NCBI GenBank assembly: GCA_003453085.1
Contig: DMMK01000471.1
Coordinates: 1 to 6,103 of the forward strand
Length of the DNA stretch: 6,103 bases
Source of the DNA: Verrucomicrobiales bacterium
GTDB taxonomy: Bacteria; Verrucomicrobiota; Verrucomicrobiia; Verrucomicrobiales; Verrucomicrobiaceae
Direction: 5' to 3'
A program made the translations under genes and the position numbers. This document shows positions 1-6,103 of the stretch, one piece after another. How positions within the stretch are numbered: position 1 is the first letter of the stretch; each line of letters opens with the position of its first letter. A model generated the notes under the pieces. It did not search any database, had not been told where the DNA came from, and was given only the letters and a program-made list of their open reading frames with translations.

Positions 1-136
1 CGGCCCGGCCGCGTGAGACGGGTGTACGACACACCCACGCTTCCCACCCCCCCAGCCCGCGCGCGCCCCCCCTGCCACTCCCCCCCCCCCCCCCCCCCCC
101 CCCCCCTCCCCCCCCCCCCCCCCCCCCCGGCCCCCC
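1..136. other. C-rich low-complexity contig end, probable sequencing artefact
   Basis: This stretch holds runs of 27 C (80-106) and 21 C (108-128) separated by a single T, plus shorter C runs on both sides. It gives way abruptly to normal coding sequence at about 137-145. In the gene's frame there is a TGA at 14-16, then only proline-rich codons. The reverse complement is poly-G, the usual false call of two-colour Illumina chemistry when signal is lost, so a bad read end extended into a contig is the simplest explanation. No promoter, ribosome binding site or gene can be supported here. A genuine poly-C tract is possible but unlikely. Confidence 0.75.
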
Positions 137-151
137 GCCGCTCCTGGGGAT

Positions 152-3100
152 GTGGATGTGACTTTTAAAGGCAAGGCTTATAGTGCTGCTCTCTCTAGCC
201 AATCAGTGAGAGCCGCCGCTGTGCAACCCGATGGGAAGATCGTGATTGGCGGGTATTTTTTTGATGTGAATGAAGACATCCGACCATTTATCGCCAGGCT
301 CAACCCTGACGGCAGTCGTGACACAGCTTTCGAAACACGGATACACATCGAACCTCATGCCATTGCGGTTCTGAATGATGGCAAACTTTTGGTCGCTGGT
401 AGATTCGAGAACACACATCTACCGACCTCTAAAAATGCCCTGTATCGCCTACTCCCCAACAGCACGATAGACACAAGCTTCACCCCTGAAATCCTAGGTG
501 GAGACATTGATAGCATGCTGGTTTATCCGGATGGCCGCATCATGATTGGCGGCTCTTTCCTAACTGTAGCAGGTGTCGCCCGCCCTTACCTTGCACGCCT
601 TGAGGCGGATGGAAGCTTGGATGAAAGCTTCAATCCCAACCTCAACGCTCGAGTATATGGCATGGCGCTACAGCCGGATGAAAAAATCCTGATCGGAGGT
701 TCTTTTTCTTGGACTCGCGCAGACACCCAAGTCCAAAGAGGCATTGGCCGTCTGAATGCAGATGGTAGTGTGGATTCTAGCTTTATTGCCACGAGTTCGC
801 CCTCAAATAACATTGTCGATCCCGTCACCGCCTTTGCTTTTCAGCCCAACGGTAAAATCATCATTGGCGGATTCTTCAGCCGAATCAATGGGATCTCTCG
901 GTCTCGACTGGCGGTTCTCAATGCTGATGGCAGCTTGGTTAACGTGGCACCCAATCCCGATGGCACGGTTTTGTCCATCGGTATGCAGGCGGATGGCCAA
1001 TTCATCATTGGAGGAGCCTTTTCCAATCTTGCGACTTCCCAATATTACGATGGCATCGCCCGGATTCAGTCTAACGCTACTCTCGACACTACCTTCGAGA
1101 GACCTCTTTTGAGGACGGTCAGCGGTGTCTCTCTGCAAAACGACGGTCGAATCTTTCTAGGCCTGAACAGACGCGCGTTGCAAAGCAGTACTGCCCAGAA
1201 CCTCATCACTCGCCTTGAAAACACCCCGGCATCCGAAACCCCTGACGACGAGGGCGGAACCTCGATCAACTGGTCACGCGGAGGATCTAGCCCCGATGTC
1301 GCCTACACCACTTTTGAATTGAGCACCGATGGGGGTGTGACTTGGACTCACCTTGGCAGCGGCACACGCGTCACGGGTGGCTGGGAAATGAATGGTTTAT
1401 CTCTACCGGCTAGCGGCTTGGTCCGTGCACGCGGCAGGACTTACAGTGGGCATTACAACGGATCTTCGGGTCTTGTCGAACAACTGTGTTCTTTGGATCT
1501 AACCACACCTCAAATGGTGATCGAAGATCCGGCTGGCGCAGTCTTGCCTTCGACCAACGCGAGCTTTGACTTCCTCAATGAACGCTTTGTGGCCAAGACC
1601 TTTAAAGTCCGCAACACGGGACTTGCTACCTTGTCTTTGAAAAGCCTTCGCTGCCCGTCCTCACTAATCATTCTGGATACTAATGGTCTTCCAGGCCTAC
1701 TCTGGCCAGGCCAGGAAGCCAGCTTTACAGCGACCTTCCGACCTTCCCGACCCGAGGCGTTCAGCAGCCGCTTAGAGATTCATAGCAACGACCCGAACAC
1801 ACCCGTTTTCAGTGTGCAGCTTTCTGGGCAAGGGGCTTTGGGAAGGAACGCCAACATTAAGAATATTTACGCGAGTCCTCAACATACACCCTCCACTCAA
1901 TATTTCATGGACTCGGCCATCACTCCAGTCCGCAAACTTTATGTGATGTCATTGCCTAACAATGCTTATTCTCTCATTTTAAGACTCGAAACGGAAGACC
2001 TTGTGGACCAAATGAATTTTAATGGCACACTGCTTCCGAACCAAAGTAACGAGACTGGCTATTACGAATTACCCATCATATTCACGGATAGTATTCAAAC
2101 TGTGGATTTGGAAGTGGTCGCACTAGATGGAGCGACCAGACAAACGTATCGGATTCTTCTTGTAAGAAGCCCCCCCTCGACAGGTGATCTCGACCTCACG
2201 TATGCCAGTGATGCCGCTGCGCATCAGACTCATTCAGCCCTCTCCATCACACCTGATGGTGGCCTCGTTAGCCCATCCGCCACAGAGCCCTACCTGAAAA
2301 AAATAAACGCGGCGGGTTCTCTGGAGTCCGCTTTTAATCCTGACTTCCTCTCAAGCGATCGAGTCAAAGGCGTTCAGCAATTAGACAATGGAGATATCAT
2401 GATTTTCGGGGACCTTCATTTGTTCGACGGGTCCTATCGAACGCCTGTCGCCTTTTTGAATCGTGATGGGCAGTTACTTCCAGGTTTTAGGCCCGTCGGA
2501 GGAGCTTACCCAGACGTTCTTTGTGCGTTAAGGCAGCCTGATGGAAAAATTCTGGTGGGTGGATCCTATTTCGCTATTCCTGGAAGTCCTTTGGGAAATC
2601 TCATCCGCTTCCTCCCGGATGGATCTTTAGAAAGTGATTTCCGCCCAAGTTTCAATGGCAGGGTCCAAGCCTTGTCTCTAGACGACTCAGGACACATCTT
2701 GGTAGGGGGCAATTTCACCCAGGTTAACGGCACCTATCAGCGTTATTTCGTTCGTTTAAATCTCGATGGCTCCACACGCGGGGAAGAAACCGATAGCTTC
2801 GTTCCTTTGAATGGTGACGTCACTCTCATCGAACGTGCTGCCTCAGGGAAATGGTTGATTGCAGGCCGGTTTAACAAAGTGGGAGACGTATCTCGCCCGG
2901 GGCTCGCAAGGCTGAATGTTGACTGGACCTTGGACACTCAATTCGTTCCAACCGAAGGTTACCCGACCTCCATCGGCCTTCAGGCCAATGGCATTCTTTG
3001 GATGACGAAAAACGACTACAACTTGCCTCTAGTTCGATTAAATACTGCGGGCGCACGATTAACCAGTCCCAAGATCACCGGAAATGGGATCTTCAATCAC

Positions 3101-6100
3101 TTAGCTCTGACTCAGAACGGCCAGATCATGCTGAATGGTCTATTCATGAAGATCAATGACATTCCCCGCGAAGGACTCGCTAGACTGTACAATGAAGCCG
3201 CCACTCAGGAACTGACGGTACCGAATGCGAATCGCATTCAATGGTTACGCGGAGGTTCTTCGCCGGAGGCGCGGCGGGTTTTCTTTGAACTCAGCACGGA
3301 TCAGGGCGGCACTTGGACAAAGCTTTCGGAGGGCGCTCGCATCACGGGGGGCTGGGAGGCTGCGGGACTGCAGCTGCCGCAGACGGGCCGTATCCGGGCG
3401 ACGGCCGTTGTAGGCAGTGGATACAATAACAACTCTTCGGGTTTGGTGGAAACCATCTCGCCAGACTTTCAATTCGCGGCCCCTGCCCTGTTGGTCCAGG
3501 TGGATGATGAAACGCTGTCTTCAGGTGCGGAGGTGGCTTTTGACGAAGTGGGTCTGAAGACCGGTGTGGAAACGCGGACGATCCAACTCACCAACACGGG
3601 CGGCAGCAGCTTGTTGCACATCCGTGCGCGACTCACGGGGGCCTCAGCCAACCCATTTTTGATTCGTAGTCAGCCCTCGACTGAATTGTTACCTGGAAGC
3701 AGTTCCACCGTGACCGTTGAGTTCCGACCGACCACGGCAGGCGATAAATCGGCAATGCTAGAAATCGCGAGCAATGACCCGACCACGCCCGTCTTCAGCC
3801 TGAATCTCACCGGCAACGGCACGAAGGCTATCTTACCGAAAGTGACCACCCTGGCGGTGACGGATCTCACCGGGGATAGCGCCACCCTCAAAGGGCAGGT
3901 GGACCCTCAAGGCACGGCCCAGACGGTGGTCTTTGAATATGGTCTCACGGCCCAGCTTGGCCAGCAAGTGGTGGCGCAGCCGGGGACGATTGCCGAAGGT
4001 GAAGAAGCAACGGAGGTCCAGGCCCAGCTCACCGCTCTGCCTCCTCACACACGTTACTTTTATCGCGTGAGTTCCCATGGTGCGCTGGGAAGCGCCGTCG
4101 GCAAAACCTTGACCTTCACCACGCGGAATGCCGTGCCTGTGGGCTCTCCAGATCAATTCACAGTGGTGGCAGGCTGCAAGGTGAGTTTGCCTGTTCTGAG
4201 CAATGACCAAGATCCCGATGGTGACGCCTTGATCATTCACACTGTCAGTGCGTTGCAACCAGCCAATGTCGGCAGTGTGCGCAAGGTGGGCCAAGAGGTG
4301 ATCTTCACACCCGCGAATGCTAGTAACGCGGCTGCGTCGTTCACTTATACCTCCAAGGATGCCTGGGGTGGCCTCTCTGAGCCTATCCAGGTGAACCTCT
4401 CCAAAACCAGTGCGAACTTGAGCGGGCCAATCAACGTCACCGCCACTTCTCGGACGATCGACATCCAAGTGCAGACCACAGGCATGTGGAGCGTGACCCA
4501 GGCACCGGCATGGCTTCGCCCGATTCAGTCTGAAGGCACAGGCAGTGGCTGGGCAACTTTCAACCTACAGGCCAATGCGGGTAAAACTTCACGCACGGGC
4601 GTCATCAGTATTGGTGCTTACAGCTTTACTTTGACACAGGCAGCAGCCGTAATCCCCGAAAGTCCGCCCGTCATCTACTCTCCAGATGAGCCTTACCCCG
4701 TCGCCCGTGTGGGTAGCTTTTTTGTGCTTTTCTTCCCCACTCAAAATCTACCAGCCACCTTCACGGTGAAAAATATGCCGCCTGGACTGATGATTAATCC
4801 TGAGGGTCGGATCCAAGGGATCCCAACGAAAGCTGGCCGTTACGACCTCCAGATCCAGGCCCGAAATGCTGCCGGGCCATCTGCCGCGCCAATAAGTTTC
4901 ACATTAGAAGTGGAGCCGTTGTCTGATGCGTTGATCGGTGCCTATGAGGGGTATTTTGTTCCTTCTGATCCCGAAGATGTGGGCCTCAGTGGACGTTATC
5001 AATTTCAAGTGACGCCATCTGGCAGTTACACGGGTAAAATCTTCTTTGGCAGCAAGTCGGTGCCGATGAAGGGCCTGATTGATAATGCCTCCAATGAAAG
5101 TGGTAGTTTCACCATAGCCCAAAGATTTCAAAGCTCTGTGACGGAGGTGAATCGATTGCAATTGGCGGTGACTCCCTCCAGCGTGGTCATGACGTTATAT
5201 TCGGGCTATTCCTATCTCCTACCCATTACCACCAAGGGTTGGAAGATCCCCTGGAATGGCAAGGATGTGCAGGCCACGGCCTATGCAGGACTGCATACCT
5301 TCAAGATTTCCTCGGCTGCTTTCGTCGCTTATTTACCTCGCGGGGATGGGTTTGGCTCGGTGAGCATCACCGCGAAGACCGGGGCTGCGCGTCTAGTCGG
5401 CAGGCTGCCAGATGGCAGTGCTTTCACCACCGCCACCTTTGCCGGTGCCCCCTCTGAGAGCAACCAGCATAGCCCAGTCCTGCTTTACCAGTCTCTTTAC
5501 AAAGACCGTGGTTTCTTTGGGGGTTCATTGAGACTGGTGCCTGGAACTTCCCCTTCAGAAAATACTCTCCAAGGCTATGCCGTTTGGGTAAAACCGCCCT
5601 CCGATCCAAAAGCCAAAGATGTGGTGTACCCGCAGGGGATCCGCCACCCTTACCTCATCCTGTCTGGCAGTGCCCTGCCTCCGGTAGCTGCGGGTGGGGT
5701 GGTGATGGGGCTGCCGAATGGGACACCGCAAAATGCCGAACTGCGCTTCCAATACGGCGGTCTAACGACAGAGGAAGCTCTGTCGGTGACGGTTAGCAAT
5801 CCGAGCGCCAAAGGTGTCACCCAAAAGGCGGTGGTACTGGCGGGTGAAAATGCCACGGCGACGCTGCCGAAGGTGGATGCCACCACGGGCCTCTTCAGCG
5901 GCGAGTTCTCCCTGCCCGGCCCCGTGAAGGCTCTGAACCGGAAAGTCGCCTTCTTGGGACAGCTAGTCCGCATTGGAACGGACACTCGCGGTTACGGGTT
6001 TTTCCTTCTGCCACAACTGCCCGCCGGAGGGGAGACCTTGAAGACCGCCCCGCAGCTCTCCGGCCAGGTGATCTTGAGCCCGACGGTAGGTAACGAGTAG
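152..6100 (+). CDS. Giant delta-60 repeat/beta-propeller, ASH and Ig-domain surface protein, N-terminus missing
   Basis: This is a 5'-partial gene for a very large, all-beta, multi-domain protein, probably secreted or surface-exposed and binding or structural rather than catalytic. In order it shows seven delta-60 repeats (residues 18-357), a W-RGG/TGGW module (371-449), an ASH-like domain (452-561), a cadherin-like sandwich (566-673), seven more repeats (678-1025), a second W-RGG/TGGW module (1028-1105), a second ASH-like domain (1110-1223), Fn3-like, Big_9-like, BACON-like and He_PIG-like domains (1226-1589), and a Verrucomicrobia-type C-terminal region (1592-1982). The GTG at 152 is only the first start-like codon. 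The same frame already encodes PGD at 143-151, matching the GDLDLTY lead-in of the second repeat block, and no Shine-Dalgarno sequence precedes it, so the real start and signal peptide lie upstream. There are only four cysteines (446, 501, 791, 1342), no predicted membrane segment, and no LPXTG or PEP-CTERM tail. The TAG at 6098-6100 looks natural. The reading frame is secure; the function is unknown. Confidence 0.93.
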   Translation: MDVTFKGKAYSAALSSQSVRAAAVQPDGKIVIGGYFFDVNEDIRPFIARLNPDGSRDTAFETRIHIEPHAIAVLNDGKLLVAGRFENTHLPTSKNALYRLLPNSTIDTSFTPEILGGDIDSMLVYPDGRIMIGGSFLTVAGVARPYLARLEADGSLDESFNPNLNARVYGMALQPDEKILIGGSFSWTRADTQVQRGIGRLNADGSVDSSFIATSSPSNNIVDPVTAFAFQPNGKIIIGGFFSRINGISRSRLAVLNADGSLVNVAPNPDGTVLSIGMQADGQFIIGGAFSNLATSQYYDGIARIQSNATLDTTFERPLLRTVSGVSLQNDGRIFLGLNRRALQSSTAQNLITRLENTPASETPDDEGGTSINWSRGGSSPDVAYTTFELSTDGGVTWTHLGSGTRVTGGWEMNGLSLPASGLVRARGRTYSGHYNGSSGLVEQLCSLDLTTPQMVIEDPAGAVLPSTNASFDFLNERFVAKTFKVRNTGLATLSLKSLRCPSSLIILDTNGLPGLLWPGQEASFTATFRPSRPEAFSSRLEIHSNDPNTPVFSVQLSGQGALGRNANIKNIYASPQHTPSTQYFMDSAITPVRKLYVMSLPNNAYSLILRLETEDLVDQMNFNGTLLPNQSNETGYYELPIIFTDSIQTVDLEVVALDGATRQTYRILLVRSPPSTGDLDLTYASDAAAHQTHSALSITPDGGLVSPSATEPYLKKINAAGSLESAFNPDFLSSDRVKGVQQLDNGDIMIFGDLHLFDGSYRTPVAFLNRDGQLLPGFRPVGGAYPDVLCALRQPDGKILVGGSYFAIPGSPLGNLIRFLPDGSLESDFRPSFNGRVQALSLDDSGHILVGGNFTQVNGTYQRYFVRLNLDGSTRGEETDSFVPLNGDVTLIERAASGKWLIAGRFNKVGDVSRPGLARLNVDWTLDTQFVPTEGYPTSIGLQANGILWMTKNDYNLPLVRLNTAGARLTSPKITGNGIFNHLALTQNGQIMLNGLFMKINDIPREGLARLYNEAATQELTVPNANRIQWLRGGSSPEARRVFFELSTDQGGTWTKLSEGARITGGWEAAGLQLPQTGRIRATAVVGSGYNNNSSGLVETISPDFQFAAPALLVQVDDETLSSGAEVAFDEVGLKTGVETRTIQLTNTGGSSLLHIRARLTGASANPFLIRSQPSTELLPGSSSTVTVEFRPTTAGDKSAMLEIASNDPTTPVFSLNLTGNGTKAILPKVTTLAVTDLTGDSATLKGQVDPQGTAQTVVFEYGLTAQLGQQVVAQPGTIAEGEEATEVQAQLTALPPHTRYFYRVSSHGALGSAVGKTLTFTTRNAVPVGSPDQFTVVAGCKVSLPVLSNDQDPDGDALIIHTVSALQPANVGSVRKVGQEVIFTPANASNAAASFTYTSKDAWGGLSEPIQVNLSKTSANLSGPINVTATSRTIDIQVQTTGMWSVTQAPAWLRPIQSEGTGSGWATFNLQANAGKTSRTGVISIGAYSFTLTQAAAVIPESPPVIYSPDEPYPVARVGSFFVLFFPTQNLPATFTVKNMPPGLMINPEGRIQGIPTKAGRYDLQIQARNAAGPSAAPISFTLEVEPLSDALIGAYEGYFVPSDPEDVGLSGRYQFQVTPSGSYTGKIFFGSKSVPMKGLIDNASNESGSFTIAQRFQSSVTEVNRLQLAVTPSSVVMTLYSGYSYLLPITTKGWKIPWNGKDVQATAYAGLHTFKISSAAFVAYLPRGDGFGSVSITAKTGAARLVGRLPDGSAFTTATFAGAPSESNQHSPVLLYQSLYKDRGFFGGSLRLVPGTSPSENTLQGYAVWVKPPSDPKAKDVVYPQGIRHPYLILSGSALPPVAAGGVVMGLPNGTPQNAELRFQYGGLTTEEALSVTVSNPSAKGVTQKAVVLAGENATATLPKVDATTGLFSGEFSLPGPVKALNRKVAFLGQLVRIGTDTRGYGFFLLPQLPAGGETLKTAPQLSGQVILSPTVGNE
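203..1222 (+). repeat. First delta-60 repeat block, seven units, predicted beta-propeller
   Basis: Seven copies of a unit of about 50 residues occur in tandem. The core is x-Q-P-D-G-K-I-hydrophobic-I-G-G-x-F, followed by R-x-x-ARLN-x-DGS-x-D-x-SF. The turn D/N-G positions fall at residues 27-28, 76-77, 127-128, 176-177 (DE instead of DG), 233-234, 281-282 and 331-332, a spacing of 48-57. Unit 7 is degenerate, with GL in place of the GG and no DGS-D-SF half. This is the delta-60 repeat (TIGR02608, DUF5122 family), which is predicted to form beta-propellers. Seven units would suit one closed seven-bladed propeller. The ligand is unknown. Confidence 0.88.
1262..1498 (+). other. W-RGG / TGGW post-propeller module, copy 1
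   Basis: Residues 371-449 follow the first repeat block directly. They carry INWSRGGSSP, FELSTDGG-TW, a TGGWE turn, GLSLP, and an R-A-R-G strand ending in YNGSSGLVE. The spacing of Trp and Gly residues suggests a small beta-sandwich of about 75 residues. I know this segment as a regular companion of delta-60 repeats in Verrucomicrobia-type proteins, but I cannot assign a named family or function. A second copy follows the second propeller at residues 1028-1105. Confidence 0.65.
1505..1834 (+). other. Choice-of-anchor-D / ASH-like Ig domain, copy 1
   Basis: Residues 452-561 have the pattern of ASPM-SPD2-Hydin (choice-of-anchor D) domains. A strand with FKVRNTG comes first, then LWPGQEASFTATFRPSRP, and the closing strand pair reads SNDPNTPVFSVQLSGQG. 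In bacteria these immunoglobulin-like domains act as spacers in large envelope or secreted proteins. The segment contains Cys501 with no obvious disulfide partner in the same domain. Confidence 0.75.
1847..2170 (+). other. Cadherin-like beta-sandwich domain (PF12733-type)
   Basis: Residues 566-673 separate the two duplicated halves. The typical elements of the bacterial cadherin-like beta-sandwich are visible: an early NIKNIYAS strand, the central YSLILRLETED, and the closing VDLEVVALDGATRQTYRILLVRS, in which the G-x-x-x-x-Y-x-I-x-x-x-R strand is characteristic. No equivalent domain follows the second half, so it sits as a unique linker between the two propeller units. The family call rests on motif pattern only. 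Confidence 0.6.
2183..3226 (+). repeat. Second delta-60 repeat block, seven diverged units, predicted beta-propeller
   Basis: After a GDLDLTY lead-in at residues 678-684, seven units recur. Their turn glycines lie at residues 703, 747, 798, 847, 899, 947 and 990, a spacing of 43-52. Unit 3 is closest to consensus (QPDGKILVGGSY). The others are worn: DNGDIMIFG, DSGHILVGG, ASGKWLIAG, ANGILWMTK and QNGQIMLNG, so Asp is often lost while Gly is kept. Units 1 and 6 are the weakest and lack the GG-x-F element. Seven units again fit a seven-bladed propeller. The divergence suggests either relaxed constraint or a different ligand from the first block. Confidence 0.82.
3233..3466 (+). other. W-RGG / TGGW post-propeller module, copy 2
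   Basis: Residues 1028-1105 repeat the module seen after the first propeller, with IQWLRGGSSPE, FELSTDQGGTW, ITGGWE and NNNSSGLVE. By eye about 42 of 73 aligned residues are identical to copy 1, far more than between the two sets of blades. The encoding DNA is richer in G+C than copy 1: 120 of 180 bases at 3241-3420 against 107 of 180 at 1261-1440, by hand count. Confidence 0.65.
3479..3820 (+). other. Choice-of-anchor-D / ASH-like Ig domain, copy 2
   Basis: Residues 1110-1223 show the ASH pattern more cleanly than copy 1: TRTIQLTNTGGSSLL, then LLPGSSSTVTVEFRPTTAG, and the closing SNDPTTPVFSLNLTGNG. The SNDP-x-TPVFS-x-x-L-x-G-x-G ending is shared with residues 545-561 of copy 1, which supports duplication of the whole propeller + module + ASH unit. 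Confidence 0.8.
3827..4924 (+). other. Stalk of four Ig-like domains: Fn3-like, Big_9-like, BACON-like, He_PIG-like
   Basis: Residues 1226-1325 look Fn3-like, with the segment ATLKGQVDPQGT, then VFEYG and LPPHTRYFYRV. Residues 1327-1418 resemble bacterial cadherin-like/Big_9 domains, with LSNDQDPDGDAL at 1349-1360 as a probable Ca2+-binding loop and FTYTSKDAWGG near the end. Residues 1420-1499 have the BACON pattern, W-S-V-T-x-A-P-A-W-L, then SGWATFNLQAN and a final SFTLTQAA. Residues 1503-1589 match putative Ig (He_PIG) domains, with LPATFTVKNMPPGL, GRIQGIPTKAGRYDLQIQARN. Together they would form a rigid stalk carrying the propellers away from the C-terminal region. Family names are from motif recognition only. 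Confidence 0.7.
4925..6097 (+). other. Verrucomicrobia-type C-terminal beta-rich region
   Basis: Residues 1592-1982 have no enzymatic motif and appear to contain three related beta-rich parts. The first has GAYEGYF and SGSYTGKIFFGS. The second has YLPRGDGFGSVSI, LVGRLPDGSAFT and SLYKDRGFFGG. The third has TGLFSGEFSLPGP, a VAFLGQLVR strand, and the ending RGYGFFLLPQLP (1946-1957) then SGQVILSP. I recognise this arrangement from the C-termini of many large Verrucomicrobia proteins with delta-60, PQQ-like or kelch-like repeats. Its role is not known to me. Its terminal position suggests anchoring or secretion, but that is a guess. Confidence 0.6.
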
Positions 6101-6103
6101 GGG

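Noticed and set aside
80..128. Poly-C tract as a phase-variation switch
   Set aside because: Homopolymeric C tracts do control surface genes in some bacteria. Here, however, the tract sits at the window edge inside degraded low-complexity sequence, is far longer than usual, and has no coherent upstream gene, so an artefact is more likely.
152..154. GTG at 152 as the true translation start
   Set aside because: There is no Shine-Dalgarno sequence at a suitable distance, the same frame encodes the conserved PGD just upstream, and no signal peptide follows, although this architecture is expected to be secreted.
803..1138. Antisense open frame of 111 codons opposite the first repeat block
   Set aside because: The repeated DG/GG codons of the sense strand produce open antisense frames. 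The sense frame carries the conserved repeats, and no ribosome binding site or family motif is seen on the reverse strand.
203..1222. Repeats as a CRISPR array or DNA-level satellite
   Set aside because: The repetition is at protein level with a period of about 150 bases. The nucleotide copies are too diverged, and there are no identical short repeats or unique spacers.
3833..4468. Long antisense open frame of 211 codons
   Set aside because: It lies wholly opposite the Fn3-like and Big_9-like coding region in the GC-richer half, where stop codons are scarce on the reverse strand. The product is rich in Arg and His with no domain pattern, and the sense frame encodes clear domains.
5650..5985. 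Antisense open frame of 111 codons near the 3' end
   Set aside because: It is fully covered by the conserved C-terminal region on the + strand. Its translation has no recognisable motif.
6080..6103. Rho-independent terminator after the stop codon
   Set aside because: Only three bases follow the TAG, so no hairpin plus T-run can be seen in the window.

Overview
The window is almost entirely one very long open reading frame on the + strand (about 152-6100, 1982 codons visible). It encodes the C-terminal part of a giant, modular, all-beta, probably extracellular repeat protein. Two things point to the Verrucomicrobiota (a Prosthecobacter/Verrucomicrobium-like bacterium). One is the combination of delta-60 (DUF5122-type) repeats, a W-RGG...TGGW linker module, choice-of-anchor-D/ASH domains and Ig-like domains. 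The other is a C-terminal module ending in GYGFFLLPQLP...SGQVIL, which I recognise from large secreted proteins of that phylum. The taxon is an inference from protein style; there is no rRNA or housekeeping gene to confirm it.

Layout: bases 1 to about 136 are C-rich low-complexity sequence with two long poly-C runs. This looks like a damaged contig end and not biological sequence. From about 143 the frame reads PGDVDVTF, the lead-in to the first propeller, and no ribosome binding site fits the GTG at 152, so the true N-terminus and any signal peptide are missing. Residues are numbered from that GTG. The order is: seven delta-60 repeats (18-357), a W-RGG/TGGW module (371-449), an ASH-like domain (452-561), a cadherin-like beta-sandwich (566-673), a second and more diverged set of seven repeats (678-1025), a second W-RGG/TGGW module (1028-1105), a second ASH-like domain (1110-1223), an Fn3-like domain (1226-1325), a cadherin-like/Big_9 Ig domain with an Asp-rich loop (1327-1418), a BACON-like domain (1420-1499), a putative Ig (He_PIG-like) domain (1503-1589), and a long C-terminal beta-rich region (1592-1982). 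The stop codon is TAG at 6098-6100, and only three bases follow it.

The most notable features are the near-complete internal duplication of a propeller + linker + ASH supra-module, the match of both repeat sets to seven blades, and a rise in GC content from the first half of the gene to the second. I see no enzyme active site, RNA gene, mobile element, CRISPR array or second gene. The likely role is surface display, adhesion or ligand binding, but no substrate can be deduced.
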